From contig JADFVY010000321.1 in assembly GCA_015222795.1 (NCBI GenBank), positions 1-7,581 on the forward strand: a stretch of DNA of 7,581 nucleotides, written 5' to 3'. Below are positions 1-5,811 of this stretch, in pieces. This stretch comes from Pseudomonadota bacterium (GTDB lineage Bacteria > Pseudomonadota > Alphaproteobacteria > UBA8366 > JADFVY01). A program made the translations under genes and the position numbers. Within the stretch, counting starts at the first letter, position 1; each line of letters begins with the position of its first letter. Below the pieces are notes generated by a model. The model saw only the letters and a program-made list of their open reading frames with translations. It was not told the DNA's origin and did no database searches.

Positions 1-350
1 ACGGCAGGCGCGGCGGCCTTCTCTTCGGCCTCGCGCAGGCGCTCCTGTGCCTTGGCCTTGGGCTGGTTCTTCTTGGTCTGTTCCGAAATCGCCGGCACGG
101 CGGCGATCTCGGCCTTGCCCAGGAAGCGGGCGACACGGTCAGACGGCTGTGCGCCGACCGACAACCAATGCCTGATGCGGTCTTCCTTCAATACGATGCG
201 GTCCGAATGTTCCTTCGGCAGCATTGGATTGTAAGAGCCGACACGTTCAATAAAGCGGCCGTCGCGGGGCATCCGCGAATCGGCAACGACGATGCGATAA
301 TAGGGGCGTTTTTTGGCGCCGCCTCTGGCTAAGCGAATTCTGAGCGACAT
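1..350 (-). CDS. rpsP: 30S ribosomal protein S16, 3' end outside window
   Basis: S16 is a small-subunit ribosomal protein that binds 16S rRNA and helps assemble the 30S particle. The frame reads from the ATG at 350..348 and leaves the window after 116 codons. The N-terminus MSLRIRLARGGAKKRPYYRI is the S16 signature, followed by VVADSRMPRDGRFIERVGSY and YNP around residue 41. The conserved S16 core of about 80 residues is complete. It continues into an Ala/Lys/Glu-rich tail (KAKAQERLREAEEKAAAPA) of the kind that lengthens S16 in alphaproteobacteria. An AAGGA ribosome binding site lies at 365..361, 10 bases before the start. The gene is 80 bp downstream of ffh on the same strand, with no convincing terminator between, so I infer co-transcription. 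In many bacteria rimM, trmD and rplS follow rpsP, but they would lie outside this window. Confidence 0.96.
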   Translation of the reverse strand, partial: MSLRIRLARGGAKKRPYYRIVVADSRMPRDGRFIERVGSYNPMLPKEHSDRIVLKEDRIRHWLSVGAQPSDRVARFLGKAEIAAVPAISEQTKKNQPKAKAQERLREAEEKAAAPA

Positions 351-430
351 ATTCTGTCTGTCCTTCAGTCTTTGGGTTTAAGTGTTGGTTTGGTTCGTTG
401 AAACAAAGAGTTAAGCGATTTTCTTAAGAT

Positions 431-1792
431 TTACGGGTTAAAGCCACCACCGGGCATGCCTGGCAGCCCATGCCGCATCAGGCCTTTCTTGCCCATCTTT
501 CCGACCTTTTTCATCATTTTGGACATCATCAGATGCTGTTTCAGCAGCTTGTTGACCTCTGGGACGGAAGTGCCGGAACCGGCGGCGACACGTCGCTTGC
601 GCGACGCCTGGATGATCTTCGGGTTTTTGCGTTCCTTCGGCGTCATCGACGAAATGATCGCCTCCTGGCGGACGATGAGTTTGGCGTCCATCTTCGACTC
701 GGCTATCTGCTGCTGGACCTTGCTAACGCCAGGCAGCATCGCCATCAGGCCCGACAATCCGCCCATCTTGCGCATCTGGCGCAGCTGGGCAGCCATGTCG
801 TCGAGGTCCATGTTGCCCTTTTGCATCTTGCGGGCGAGCCTTTCGGCCTCTTCCTGCTCGATGTTTTCGGCCGCCTTTTCCACCAGGCTGACGATATCGC
901 CCTGACCGAGAATTCGGCTGGCGATGCGGTCGGGGTGGAAGTCTTCCAGCGCATCCAGCCCCTCACCCACACCAATCAGCTTGATCGGCTGGCCGGTGGT
1001 GGCGCGCATCGAAAGCGCCGCGCCGCCCCGGGCGTCGCCGTCAACGCGGGTCAGCACGATACCGGTCAGATTGACACGCTCGTGGAACCCTTCGGCGACA
1101 TTTACCGCATCCTGGCCGGTCATGGCGTCGGCGACCAGAAGCGTCTCAATCGGGCCGGTGCTGTCGCGCACGGCGGAAATTTCGTTCATCAGCTGCTCGT
1201 CGACATGCAGCCGGCCGGCGGTATCCAGTATGACCACGTCGAACCCGCCCAGCCGGGCGGCCTGCATGGCGCGCGCGGCGATATCGACCGGCTGCTGGCC
1301 GGCGACAATGGGTAGGGTCGCGACGCCGGCCTGCTCGCCGAGCGTTTTCAATTGCTCCTGCGCCGCCGGACGCGCCACATCGAGCGACGCCATCAAAACT
1401 TTTTTCTTTTCTTTTTCCTGAAGGCGCTTGCCGATCTTGGCCGTTGTTGTGGTTTTACCCGATCCCTGCAGACCGACCATCATGATCGCCATCGGCGGCG
1501 CCGCCGCCAGGTTCAATCCGACGGTATCGCCACCCAGCATTTCCACCAGATGATCGTGGATCAGCTTGATGACCATCTGGCCAGGCGTAACCGAACGCAG
1601 GATGTCCGCGCCCGTCGCCTTTACGGTAACGTCCTCGATCAGCTTTTTGACGACAGGCAGGGCGACATCGGCCTCCAGCAGCGCGATCCGCAGTTCGCGC
1701 ATCGCCGTCGTGACGTCGGCTTCTTTCAGGGCGCCGCGCTTGCGCAGCCGCCCTAAAATATCGCCAAGTCGTTCTGTCAGCGTGTCAAACAT
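431..1792 (-). CDS. ffh: Signal recognition particle protein Ffh (SRP54 GTPase)
   Basis: Ffh binds 4.5S RNA and signal sequences emerging from the ribosome, then docks with FtsY for co-translational membrane insertion. The product is 453 residues, the usual length for the family. The N domain (about 1-95) holds the ALLEADVALPVV motif at 38-48. The G domain has the P-loop GLQGSGKT (107-114), DVARPAA (138-144), DTAGR (190-194) and TRVD (248-251, where E. coli-type proteins have TKVD; Arg here is, to my knowledge, normal in alphaproteobacteria). The Met-rich M domain carries GGLSGLMAMLPG (344-355) and the RNA-binding stretch SRKRRVAAGSGTSVPEV (397-413). The tail is rich in Met, Lys and Gly. I chose the start MFDTLTERLGD because it matches the conserved N-terminus and has GGAGAG 12 bases upstream at 1810..1805. 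The frame stays open to an ATG at 1882, which lacks a binding site and would add 30 unconserved residues. Confidence 0.97.
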   Translation of the reverse strand: MFDTLTERLGDILGRLRKRGALKEADVTTAMRELRIALLEADVALPVVKKLIEDVTVKATGADILRSVTPGQMVIKLIHDHLVEMLGGDTVGLNLAAAPPMAIMMVGLQGSGKTTTTAKIGKRLQEKEKKKVLMASLDVARPAAQEQLKTLGEQAGVATLPIVAGQQPVDIAARAMQAARLGGFDVVILDTAGRLHVDEQLMNEISAVRDSTGPIETLLVADAMTGQDAVNVAEGFHERVNLTGIVLTRVDGDARGGAALSMRATTGQPIKLIGVGEGLDALEDFHPDRIASRILGQGDIVSLVEKAAENIEQEEAERLARKMQKGNMDLDDMAAQLRQMRKMGGLSGLMAMLPGVSKVQQQIAESKMDAKLIVRQEAIISSMTPKERKNPKIIQASRKRRVAAGSGTSVPEVNKLLKQHLMMSKMMKKVGKMGKKGLMRHGLPGMPGGGFNP

Positions 1793-1814
1793 GACGCCAG
1801 TCATCTCTCCAACG

Positions 1815-1833
1815 AAAAACGCGCCAGCGCGCG
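1815..1833 (-). terminator. Terminator-like hairpin in the ffh leader (possible attenuator)
   Basis: Read on the minus strand, CGCGC (1833..1829), a GCTG loop and GCGCG (1824..1820) form a perfect 5-bp GC stem. It is followed at once by TTTTT (1819..1815), as in a short intrinsic terminator. It lies inside the predicted ffh leader, 4 bases before the GGAGAG ribosome binding site. A competing hairpin, CGCGA-GTT-TCGCG (1842..1830), shares four bases with its 5' side, so the two cannot form together. The stem is short and the DNA is GC-rich, so chance is a real alternative. Confidence 0.3.
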
Positions 1834-1899
1834 AAACTCGCGGACCGGCGGGGCCCCTCGGGACCAAATGCACAGTTTCCATATGAAAAAGGCTGCGGG

Positions 1900-1928
1900 C
1901 TTGTACCGCCAGCCGAGGGCCGAGTCAA
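1900..1928 (-). promoter_or_regulatory. Probable sigma-70-type promoter for ffh-rpsP
   Basis: On the minus strand TTGACT (1928..1923) matches the -35 consensus at 5 of 6 bases. It is followed by exactly 17 bases and then TACAAG (1905..1900), a 4 of 6 match to the -10 box. Transcription would start near 1893, leaving a leader of about 100 nt before the ffh ATG at 1792. This was judged by eye only. The optimal spacing and the position in front of the gene make it the best candidate. Confidence 0.55.
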
Positions 1929-1969
1929 GCGCTACCAATAGTATAAACCGGACGGATGGCCCCACGGGG

Positions 1970-1979
1970 ATTGGCCAAT
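1970..1979. repeat. 10-bp perfect palindrome ATTGGCCAAT
   Basis: ATTGGCCAAT equals its own reverse complement. It sits in the AT-richer part of the divergent region, about 40 bp upstream of the ffh -35 box and about 100 bp upstream of the predicted regulator promoter. It could be a protein-binding half of a regulatory region, but nothing in the sequence identifies a binder. Confidence 0.35.
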
Positions 1980-2044
1980 GTGGCTACTTGCCGTTGCTGG
2001 AAATCGCGTTATATATCTACTAAAGGCGTAAAATGCCTCCTTTG

Positions 2045-2073
2045 TTGTATACAAGGCCCGCAATTCATTATAT
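2045..2073 (+). promoter_or_regulatory. Probable promoter and operator of the XRE regulator
   Basis: TTGTAT (2045-2050), 17 bases and TTATAT (2068-2073) form a plausible sigma-70-type promoter. It predicts a start near 2080 and a leader of about 30 nt before the ATG at 2110. The -35 hexamer is the left half of the perfect 10-bp palindrome TTGTATACAA (2045-2054). A repressor bound there would block RNA polymerase, which would suit autoregulation by the downstream helix-turn-helix protein (inference). A second, weaker candidate is TTGCCG (1988-1993) with TATATA (2010-2015), 16 bases apart. Confidence 0.42.
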
Positions 2074-2109
2074 GGTGCCTGAACCTTCCGATTGAAGTGG
2101 TGGATTAAA

Positions 2110-2511
2110 ATGAGCGACACAATAGAACTTTCCCCCCCCGATCCCGTAGACATACATGTTGGTAAAAAAATCTGGCAACGCCGGCGCGAGATGGGTCTCA
2201 GCCGGCGCGCGCTTGGCGAAATCATTGGTGTTGGCCTGAAGCAGGTCAATAAATATGAAACCGCGATGAACCGGGTCAGTGCCGGGCGCCTGTACGAAAT
2301 CGCCTTGGCGCTGGGTGTTCCGGTTGCCTGGTTTTTCGATGGTGTCGATGGAAATTCACATGATATTGACGCGGCGATTGATTCCTCGGAAGGCACGGCG
2401 GACCAACAGGAGGTGACGTCGCTTCTGTCGGCGTACCACATGGTTCCCGCCCTGGTGCGTAGCAAATTTCTTCGTCTGGTGCGTTCGATCGCCGACGAGG
2501 AAGCTTCCTGA
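2110..2511 (+). CDS. XRE/Cro-C1-type helix-turn-helix transcriptional regulator
   Basis: This is a 133-residue DNA-binding protein with a single Cro/C1-type domain at about residues 15-78. The core runs IWQRRREMGLSRRALGEIIG, then VGLKQVNKYE, where the second stretch is the recognition helix. The domain ends RLYEIALALGVPVAWFFDGV. The arrangement (DPVDIHVGKKI at the N-terminus, a loose acidic linker at 80-100, and a C-terminal helix VPALVRSKFLRLVRSIAD) resembles a family of small XRE regulators common in alphaproteobacteria. Regulatory targets cannot be read from sequence. I prefer the ATG at 2110, preceded by a GGTGG stretch 6 bases upstream. The frame is also open to a TTG at 2092, which would add MKWWIK and has no better binding site. 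No membrane or ligand-binding domain is visible. It stands alone between ffh and dapF, and autoregulation through the upstream palindrome is plausible. Confidence 0.85.
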   Translation: MSDTIELSPPDPVDIHVGKKIWQRRREMGLSRRALGEIIGVGLKQVNKYETAMNRVSAGRLYEIALALGVPVAWFFDGVDGNSHDIDAAIDSSEGTADQQEVTSLLSAYHMVPALVRSKFLRLVRSIADEEAS

Positions 2512-2605
2512 AGCGCGCCCCGTTTGCGCGGGTCATACTCTTAATCCGGTGGACTTGACCGTGGTTCTCGCCATATAAGGCGGGGACCGTCGGAGGGTCG
2601 GCCGG

Positions 2606-3439
2606 ATGACGCCGTTTACAAAGATGCATGGGCTGGGCAACGACTTTGTCGTGCTCGATCTGCGCGCCGGGGCCCTGGCTCCGGACGCGGACAAGGCGCG
2701 TGCGATCGCCGACCGTCGCCGGGGCGTCGGGTGCGACCAGTTGATTCTGATCGAGCCGCCCGAAATGGCCGGCGCCGAAGTGCGCCTGCGCTTTCTCAAT
2801 TCCGACGGCAGCGAATCGGGCGCATGCGGCAACGGCACGCGCTGCGTGGCCTCCCAGTTGCTGGCCGAATCGGGGGCGGACCGGCTGGCTATTGAAACGC
2901 TGGCAGGCCGATTGCAGGCCTCGCCGGCGGGAGACGGGCTTTTTACCGTCGATATGGGCCCCGCGCATCTGGATTGGCATGACATACCATTGGCGCAGGA
3001 ATTCAACACGCTTCATCTCGACATAGTGCTTGGCCCGCTGGAAGACCCCGTGGCCGTCAACATGGGCAATCCGCACTGCATCTTTTTCGTCGAGGATGCC
3101 GAGGATATCGAACTCGCGACTTTCGGTCCGCAGATCGAGCACCACCCATTGTTCCCGGAACGCACCAACGTCGAGGTCGCTACCGTTATCGACCGCGCGC
3201 GAATTCGTCTGCGCGTGTGGGAGCGCGGCGCGGGCATCACGCTGGCTTGCGGCTCCGGCGCCTGTGCCACCGCCGTTGCCGCCGTACGCCGCGGACTGAT
3301 CGACCGCAAGGTTGAGCTGATCATGGATGGCGGCTCGCTGACCGCCGAATGGCGCGAGGATGGCCATGTCCTCCTTACCGGGCCGGTCGCCACAAGTTTC
3401 ACCGGCATGCTGGACGATTATAATACCAAGGAGCGCTGA
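2606..3439 (+). CDS. dapF: Diaminopimelate epimerase
   Basis: DapF interconverts LL- and meso-diaminopimelate, the last step before lysine and the source of the peptidoglycan cross-linking residue. It is a cytoplasmic, cofactor-independent enzyme using two cysteines. The 277-residue product begins with the family hallmark KMHGLGNDFVV (6-16). The first catalytic cysteine is Cys74 in ACGNGTRC and the second is Cys215 in ACGSGACAT. The substrate-contact motifs FLNSDGSE (63-70), VNMGNPHC (151-158) and ERTNVE (185-190) are also present, so the enzyme should be active. The start has GGAGG at 2592-2596, 9 bases upstream. It is 94 bp after the XRE gene and heads the dapF-mtaB-ftsY group. The last five codons and stop (NTKER) lie inside the left arm of a long inverted repeat, so the C-terminal tail may not be ancestral. 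Confidence 0.97.
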   Translation: MTPFTKMHGLGNDFVVLDLRAGALAPDADKARAIADRRRGVGCDQLILIEPPEMAGAEVRLRFLNSDGSESGACGNGTRCVASQLLAESGADRLAIETLAGRLQASPAGDGLFTVDMGPAHLDWHDIPLAQEFNTLHLDIVLGPLEDPVAVNMGNPHCIFFVEDAEDIELATFGPQIEHHPLFPERTNVEVATVIDRARIRLRVWERGAGITLACGSGACATAVAAVRRGLIDRKVELIMDGGSLTAEWREDGHVLLTGPVATSFTGMLDDYNTKER

Positions 3440-3595
3440 TAATGACCCATTTGACCGGTTTCCCTTGTCCGCTCGTCAGGATCGGTTCGCGCCGTGGTGT
3501 CGCTCACCACAAGCGGATCGCGACGCCGCGAGCGGTCAAGGGAAGCCGGCCGCCGCGCGCCATCAAATGGATCATTATCAGCGCTCCTTGGTATT
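3422..3595. repeat. Long imperfect inverted repeat (giant hairpin) between dapF and mtaB
   Basis: Positions 3422-3454 are the reverse complement of 3563-3595 over 33 bases with one mismatch (C3446 opposite A3571). Further in, 3455-3475 pairs with 3529-3549 over 21 bases with two differences, one of which would be a G-U pair in RNA. The right arm has 13 extra bases (3550-3562) between its blocks. The centre holds a perfect 6-bp hairpin, GTGGTG (3494-3499) and CACCAC (3505-3510) around TCGCT. In RNA this would fold into one extended hairpin of about 174 nt. The left arm covers the dapF tail and stop, the AAGGAG site and the ATG at 3442; the right arm carries the matching CTCCTT. There is no T-run, so it is not an ordinary terminator. 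It could be a palindromic mobile element, a MITE-like relic or an inverted duplication from template switching. Confidence 0.93.
3428..3433 (+). promoter_or_regulatory. Strong ribosome binding site AAGGAG, buried in the hairpin stem
   Basis: AAGGAG lies within the last codons of dapF, 8 bases before the ATG at 3442, which is ideal spacing. In the folded transcript it pairs perfectly with CTCCTT at 3584-3589. It should therefore be accessible mainly when ribosomes finishing dapF, or translating onward, keep the stem open. It would serve the 54-codon frame rather than mtaB directly. Confidence 0.6.
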
Positions 3596-3606
3596 GCGCG
3601 GCATGA
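3442..3606 (+). CDS. Short 54-codon frame spanning the hairpin, coupled to mtaB
   Basis: I do not recognise this product. It begins at an ATG two bases after the dapF stop, has AAGGAG 8 bases upstream, and encodes 54 residues (MTHLTGFPCPLVRIGSRRGV onward, ending SAPWYCAA). The peptide is basic, with many Arg and Lys and a short hydrophobic stretch WIIISAPW near its end. No known domain or clear signal peptide is visible. Its TGA (3604-3606) overlaps the mtaB ATG (3603) as ATGA. Because the DNA is a near palindrome, the peptide may be incidental. The likelier role is a leader whose translation opens the hairpin and delivers ribosomes to mtaB. Whether it is translated is inference from the binding site and overlap. 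Confidence 0.45.
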   Translation: MTHLTGFPCPLVRIGSRRGVAHHKRIATPRAVKGSRPPRAIKWIIISAPWYCAA

Positions 3607-4868
3607 CCAGCGAACCCCGCATCCTCACCTTCGGTTGCCGCCTCAACGCCTTCGAGTCCGAAGTGATGCGTAACCATGCCCGCGCGGCCGGGCTGGAAGA
3701 TGTGGTCATCGTCAATACCTGCGCGGTCACGGCCGAGGCCGAACGCCAGGCCCGACAGGCGATCCGCCGGGCGCGGCGCGAACACCCGAACGCCCCGATA
3801 ATCGTCACCGGCTGCGCGGCGCAAATCGATCCGGACCGTTACGCCGCCATGCCCGAGGTCAGCCGGGTGCTGGGCAACGAGGAAAAGCTGCGCGCCGAGA
3901 GCTTCCTGCCCGGCGCCAATGCGGCCGTCGCGGTGGACGACATCATGACCGTGCGCGAAACCGCGCCGCATCTGGTCGAGGGGTTCGAGGGCCGCGCCCG
4001 CGCCTTCGTGCAAATACAGCAGGGCTGCGACCATCGCTGCACCTTCTGCATCATCCCGTATGGACGCGGCAACAATCGCTCCGCCCCGATCGGGACAATC
4101 GTCGATCAGACCCGGCGGCTGGTGGAGGCCGGCTACAAGGAAGTCGTGCTGACCGGCGTGGACATCACCGGCTATGGCGCCGACTTGCCCGGGCGGCCGC
4201 GCCTGGGCCAGATGGCGCGCCGCCTGTTGGCGCAGGTTCCCGAATTGCCGCGTTTGCGGCTGACCTCGGTCGATTGCGTCGAGGTCGCGGACGACGAAGA
4301 CCTGATGGATCTGATCGCCGGGGAAGAACGGTTGATGCCGCATCTGCATTTATCGCTGCAGGCCGGCGACGACATGATCCTCAAGCGCATGAAGCGCCGG
4401 CATGGCCGCGACGACGCCATCGAATTCTGCCGCCGGGCCCGCGAGTTGCGCCCCGGCATTGCCTTTGGCGCCGACCTGATCGCCGGCTTTCCGACCGAGA
4501 CCGACGAAATGTTCCGGCGCAGCCTGGACCTGATCGAGGAATGCGACCTCGCCTGGCTGCATGTGTTTCCCTACTCGGTGCGCGAGGGCACGCCGGCGGC
4601 GCGTATGCCGCAAACCCCCTCGGCCATTCGCAAGGAACGCGCGGCGCAACTGCGCGCGGCCGGCGAACGGGCGGCTCAACGGTTCCTGGACAAGCAGACC
4701 GGCAGCGAGGCCAGGGTGCTGGTGGAGCGCGACAACAGGGGCTACAGCGAACATTTCGCACCGGTGCGGCTGAGCGAACCGGCGCCCGAAGGCGCCCTGG
4801 TTAACGCCCGAATCGAGCGGCGCGAAGGCATGACACTGATCGGCGAAACGGTAAGAAGAGCGGCATGA
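3603..4868 (+). CDS. mtaB: tRNA (N6-threonylcarbamoyladenosine(37)-C2)-methylthiotransferase MtaB
   Basis: MtaB is a radical-SAM enzyme that adds a methylthio group to t6A at position 37 of ANN-decoding tRNAs, aiding decoding accuracy. The 421-residue product has the three N-terminal cluster cysteines Cys12 (FGCRLN), Cys40 (VNTCAVT) and Cys71 (TGCAAQ). The radical-SAM triad is Cys142, Cys146 and Cys149 in GCDHRCTFCIIPYGRG. Further motifs are LTGVDITGYG (183-192), LHLSLQAGDD (248-257) and LIAGFPTET (292-300). A C-terminal TRAM-like segment (about 365-418) follows. FGCRLN and ITGYG fit the MtaB branch better than MiaB or RimO. I chose the start MTSEPRILTFGC from conservation. It has no clear ribosome binding site but overlaps the preceding stop as ATGA. 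The frame is open back to 3360 inside dapF, and an ATG at 3567 is a weaker alternative. Its own stop overlaps ftsY by ATGA. Confidence 0.93.
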   Translation: MTSEPRILTFGCRLNAFESEVMRNHARAAGLEDVVIVNTCAVTAEAERQARQAIRRARREHPNAPIIVTGCAAQIDPDRYAAMPEVSRVLGNEEKLRAESFLPGANAAVAVDDIMTVRETAPHLVEGFEGRARAFVQIQQGCDHRCTFCIIPYGRGNNRSAPIGTIVDQTRRLVEAGYKEVVLTGVDITGYGADLPGRPRLGQMARRLLAQVPELPRLRLTSVDCVEVADDEDLMDLIAGEERLMPHLHLSLQAGDDMILKRMKRRHGRDDAIEFCRRARELRPGIAFGADLIAGFPTETDEMFRRSLDLIEECDLAWLHVFPYSVREGTPAARMPQTPSAIRKERAAQLRAAGERAAQRFLDKQTGSEARVLVERDNRGYSEHFAPVRLSEPAPEGALVNARIERREGMTLIGETVRRAA

Positions 4869-5806
4869 GCGACATCGAGGAACAAAAACAAGGCTGGTTC
4901 AAGCGGCTGAAGGCCGGGCTTTCGAAGTCCTCGAGCAAGATCGCCTCGGGGCTTTCGGCGCTGGTCGGGCGCAAGCTGGACGATGCGCTGATCGAGGAAA
5001 TTGAGGAATTGTTGATCACCGCCGATCTGGGCCCGGCCCCCGCGGCGAAGCTGGCGGCAGGGCTGGCCAAGGGGCGCTTCGACAAGACGGTGACGGACGA
5101 GGAGCTGCGCGAGGCGCTGGCCGCCGACATAGCGGCGATGCTGGAACCGGTCGCGAAGCCGCTTGTCATAGACTCCGCCCACCGGCCCCATGTGGTGCTG
5201 ATCGTCGGCGTCAACGGCAGCGGCAAGACCACCACCATTGGCAAATTGGCCCGGCAATATCGCGACCAGGGCAAGTCGGTAATGCTGGCGGCCGGCGATA
5301 CTTTTCGTGCCGCCGCGGTAGAGCAATTGCAGATCTGGGGCGAGCGCACCGGCTGCCCGGTGGTCGCCGGCAAACAGGGCGCTGACGCCGCCGGCCTGGC
5401 CTACGAGGCGCTGGAAAAGGCGCGCAACGAAGGCATGGATGTGTTGCTGATCGACACCGCCGGACGGCTGCATAACAAGACCGACCTGATGGCGGAGCTG
5501 GAAAAAATCATTCGCGTGATTCGTAAGCAAGACGAAACCGCCCCCCATGACTGCGTGCTGGTACTCGACGCCACCACCGGCCAGAACGCGCTGGCCCAGG
5601 TCCAGACCTTCAAGGATCTGGTCGACATCACCGGCCTGATCGTCACCAAGTTGGACGGCACGGCACGCGGCGGCGTTCTGGTGGCCCTGGCCGACCGCTT
5701 CGGCCTGCCCGTCCATGCAGTGGGCGTCGGCGAACAGGCCGAGGACATGCGCCCCTTCACGGCGCAAGATTTCGCGAACGGCCTGCTGGGTATTGAACAG
5801 GATTGA
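4865..5806 (+). CDS. ftsY: Signal recognition particle receptor FtsY
   Basis: FtsY is the membrane-associated GTPase that receives the ribosome-SRP complex, with Ffh as its partner. The 313-residue product is essentially an NG domain. A short amphipathic start includes GWFKRLKAGLSKSS (10-23). The N-domain helices contain LIEEIEELLITADLG (42-56). The G domain has GVNGSGKT (115-122), DTFRAAA (145-151), DTAGR (197-201), LDATTGQNAL (234-243) and TKLDGTARGG (261-270). The long acidic A domain of the E. coli protein (497 residues) is absent, as in many other bacteria, so membrane contact probably relies on the basic N-terminal helix. The ATG overlaps the mtaB stop (ATGA), indicating translational coupling. 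The stop codon lies in the second copy of a 10-bp tandem repeat, ATTGAACAGG (5792-5811), so the C-terminus may have been shortened recently. Confidence 0.96.
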   Translation: MSDIEEQKQGWFKRLKAGLSKSSSKIASGLSALVGRKLDDALIEEIEELLITADLGPAPAAKLAAGLAKGRFDKTVTDEELREALAADIAAMLEPVAKPLVIDSAHRPHVVLIVGVNGSGKTTTIGKLARQYRDQGKSVMLAAGDTFRAAAVEQLQIWGERTGCPVVAGKQGADAAGLAYEALEKARNEGMDVLLIDTAGRLHNKTDLMAELEKIIRVIRKQDETAPHDCVLVLDATTGQNALAQVQTFKDLVDITGLIVTKLDGTARGGVLVALADRFGLPVHAVGVGEQAEDMRPFTAQDFANGLLGIEQD

Positions 5807-5811
5807 ACAGG
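5792..5811 (+). repeat. Tandem 10-bp duplication at the ftsY stop
   Basis: ATTGAACAGG occurs twice in direct succession (5792-5801 and 5802-5811). The first copy is read as Ile-Glu-Gln plus one base. The shift of one base into the second copy gives GAT TGA, the ftsY stop. With one copy removed, the frame would continue to a TGA at 5856-5858, immediately before the amn ATG. Confidence 0.9.

Larger units (their letters stand above)
1793..2109. other. Divergent intergenic region between ffh and the XRE regulator
   Basis: About 317 bases separate the chosen starts of two divergent genes. The left part (1793-1893) is the GC-rich ffh leader with small hairpins and a terminator-like element. Positions 1900-1928 hold a good minus-strand promoter. 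The right part (about 1930-2109) is clearly more AT-rich than the surrounding coding DNA. It contains two 10-bp palindromes and a plausible plus-strand promoter. I see no convincing protein gene or known structured RNA here; the open frames crossing it on the minus strand look like chance. Confidence 0.8.

Noticed and set aside
1040..1051. TRVD instead of TKVD in the Ffh G4 motif as a defect
   Set aside because: Arg at this position is, to my knowledge, common in alphaproteobacterial Ffh, and all other GTPase motifs are intact.
1793..1882. N-terminal extension of Ffh by 30 residues
   Set aside because: The frame is open, but the ATG at 1882 has no ribosome binding site and would lie only about 11 bases from the predicted transcription start. 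Family length and N-terminus fit the start at 1792.
2513..2540. GC-rich dyad after the XRE gene as a terminator
   Set aside because: Only about 4 bp pair cleanly and no T-run follows, so termination is not supported.
2555..2579. TTGACC and TATAAG upstream of dapF as a promoter
   Set aside because: Both hexamers look good, but they are only 13 bases apart, too short for a normal sigma-70 promoter. A heat-shock-type reading also fails on spacing.
2276..3367. Long minus-strand open frame (363 codons) opposite the regulator and dapF
   Set aside because: It is antisense to two genes with clear family motifs, has no recognisable domain, and is typical of stop-poor opposite strands in GC-rich DNA. 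The same applies to the minus-strand frame at 4742-5767 and the plus-strand frame at 470-1315 opposite ffh.
3422..3595. Intrinsic terminator at the dapF-mtaB junction
   Set aside because: The hairpin is far longer than an ordinary terminator stem and has no T-run after it. mtaB begins 8 bases beyond its base with no promoter seen between, so termination here would silence the operon.
3360..3602. Longer mtaB starting at the ATG at 3360 or at 3567
   Set aside because: The extra residues come from dapF sequence in another frame and from the palindrome. The conserved family N-terminus begins at MTSEPRILTFGC, and neither upstream start has a convincing link to it.
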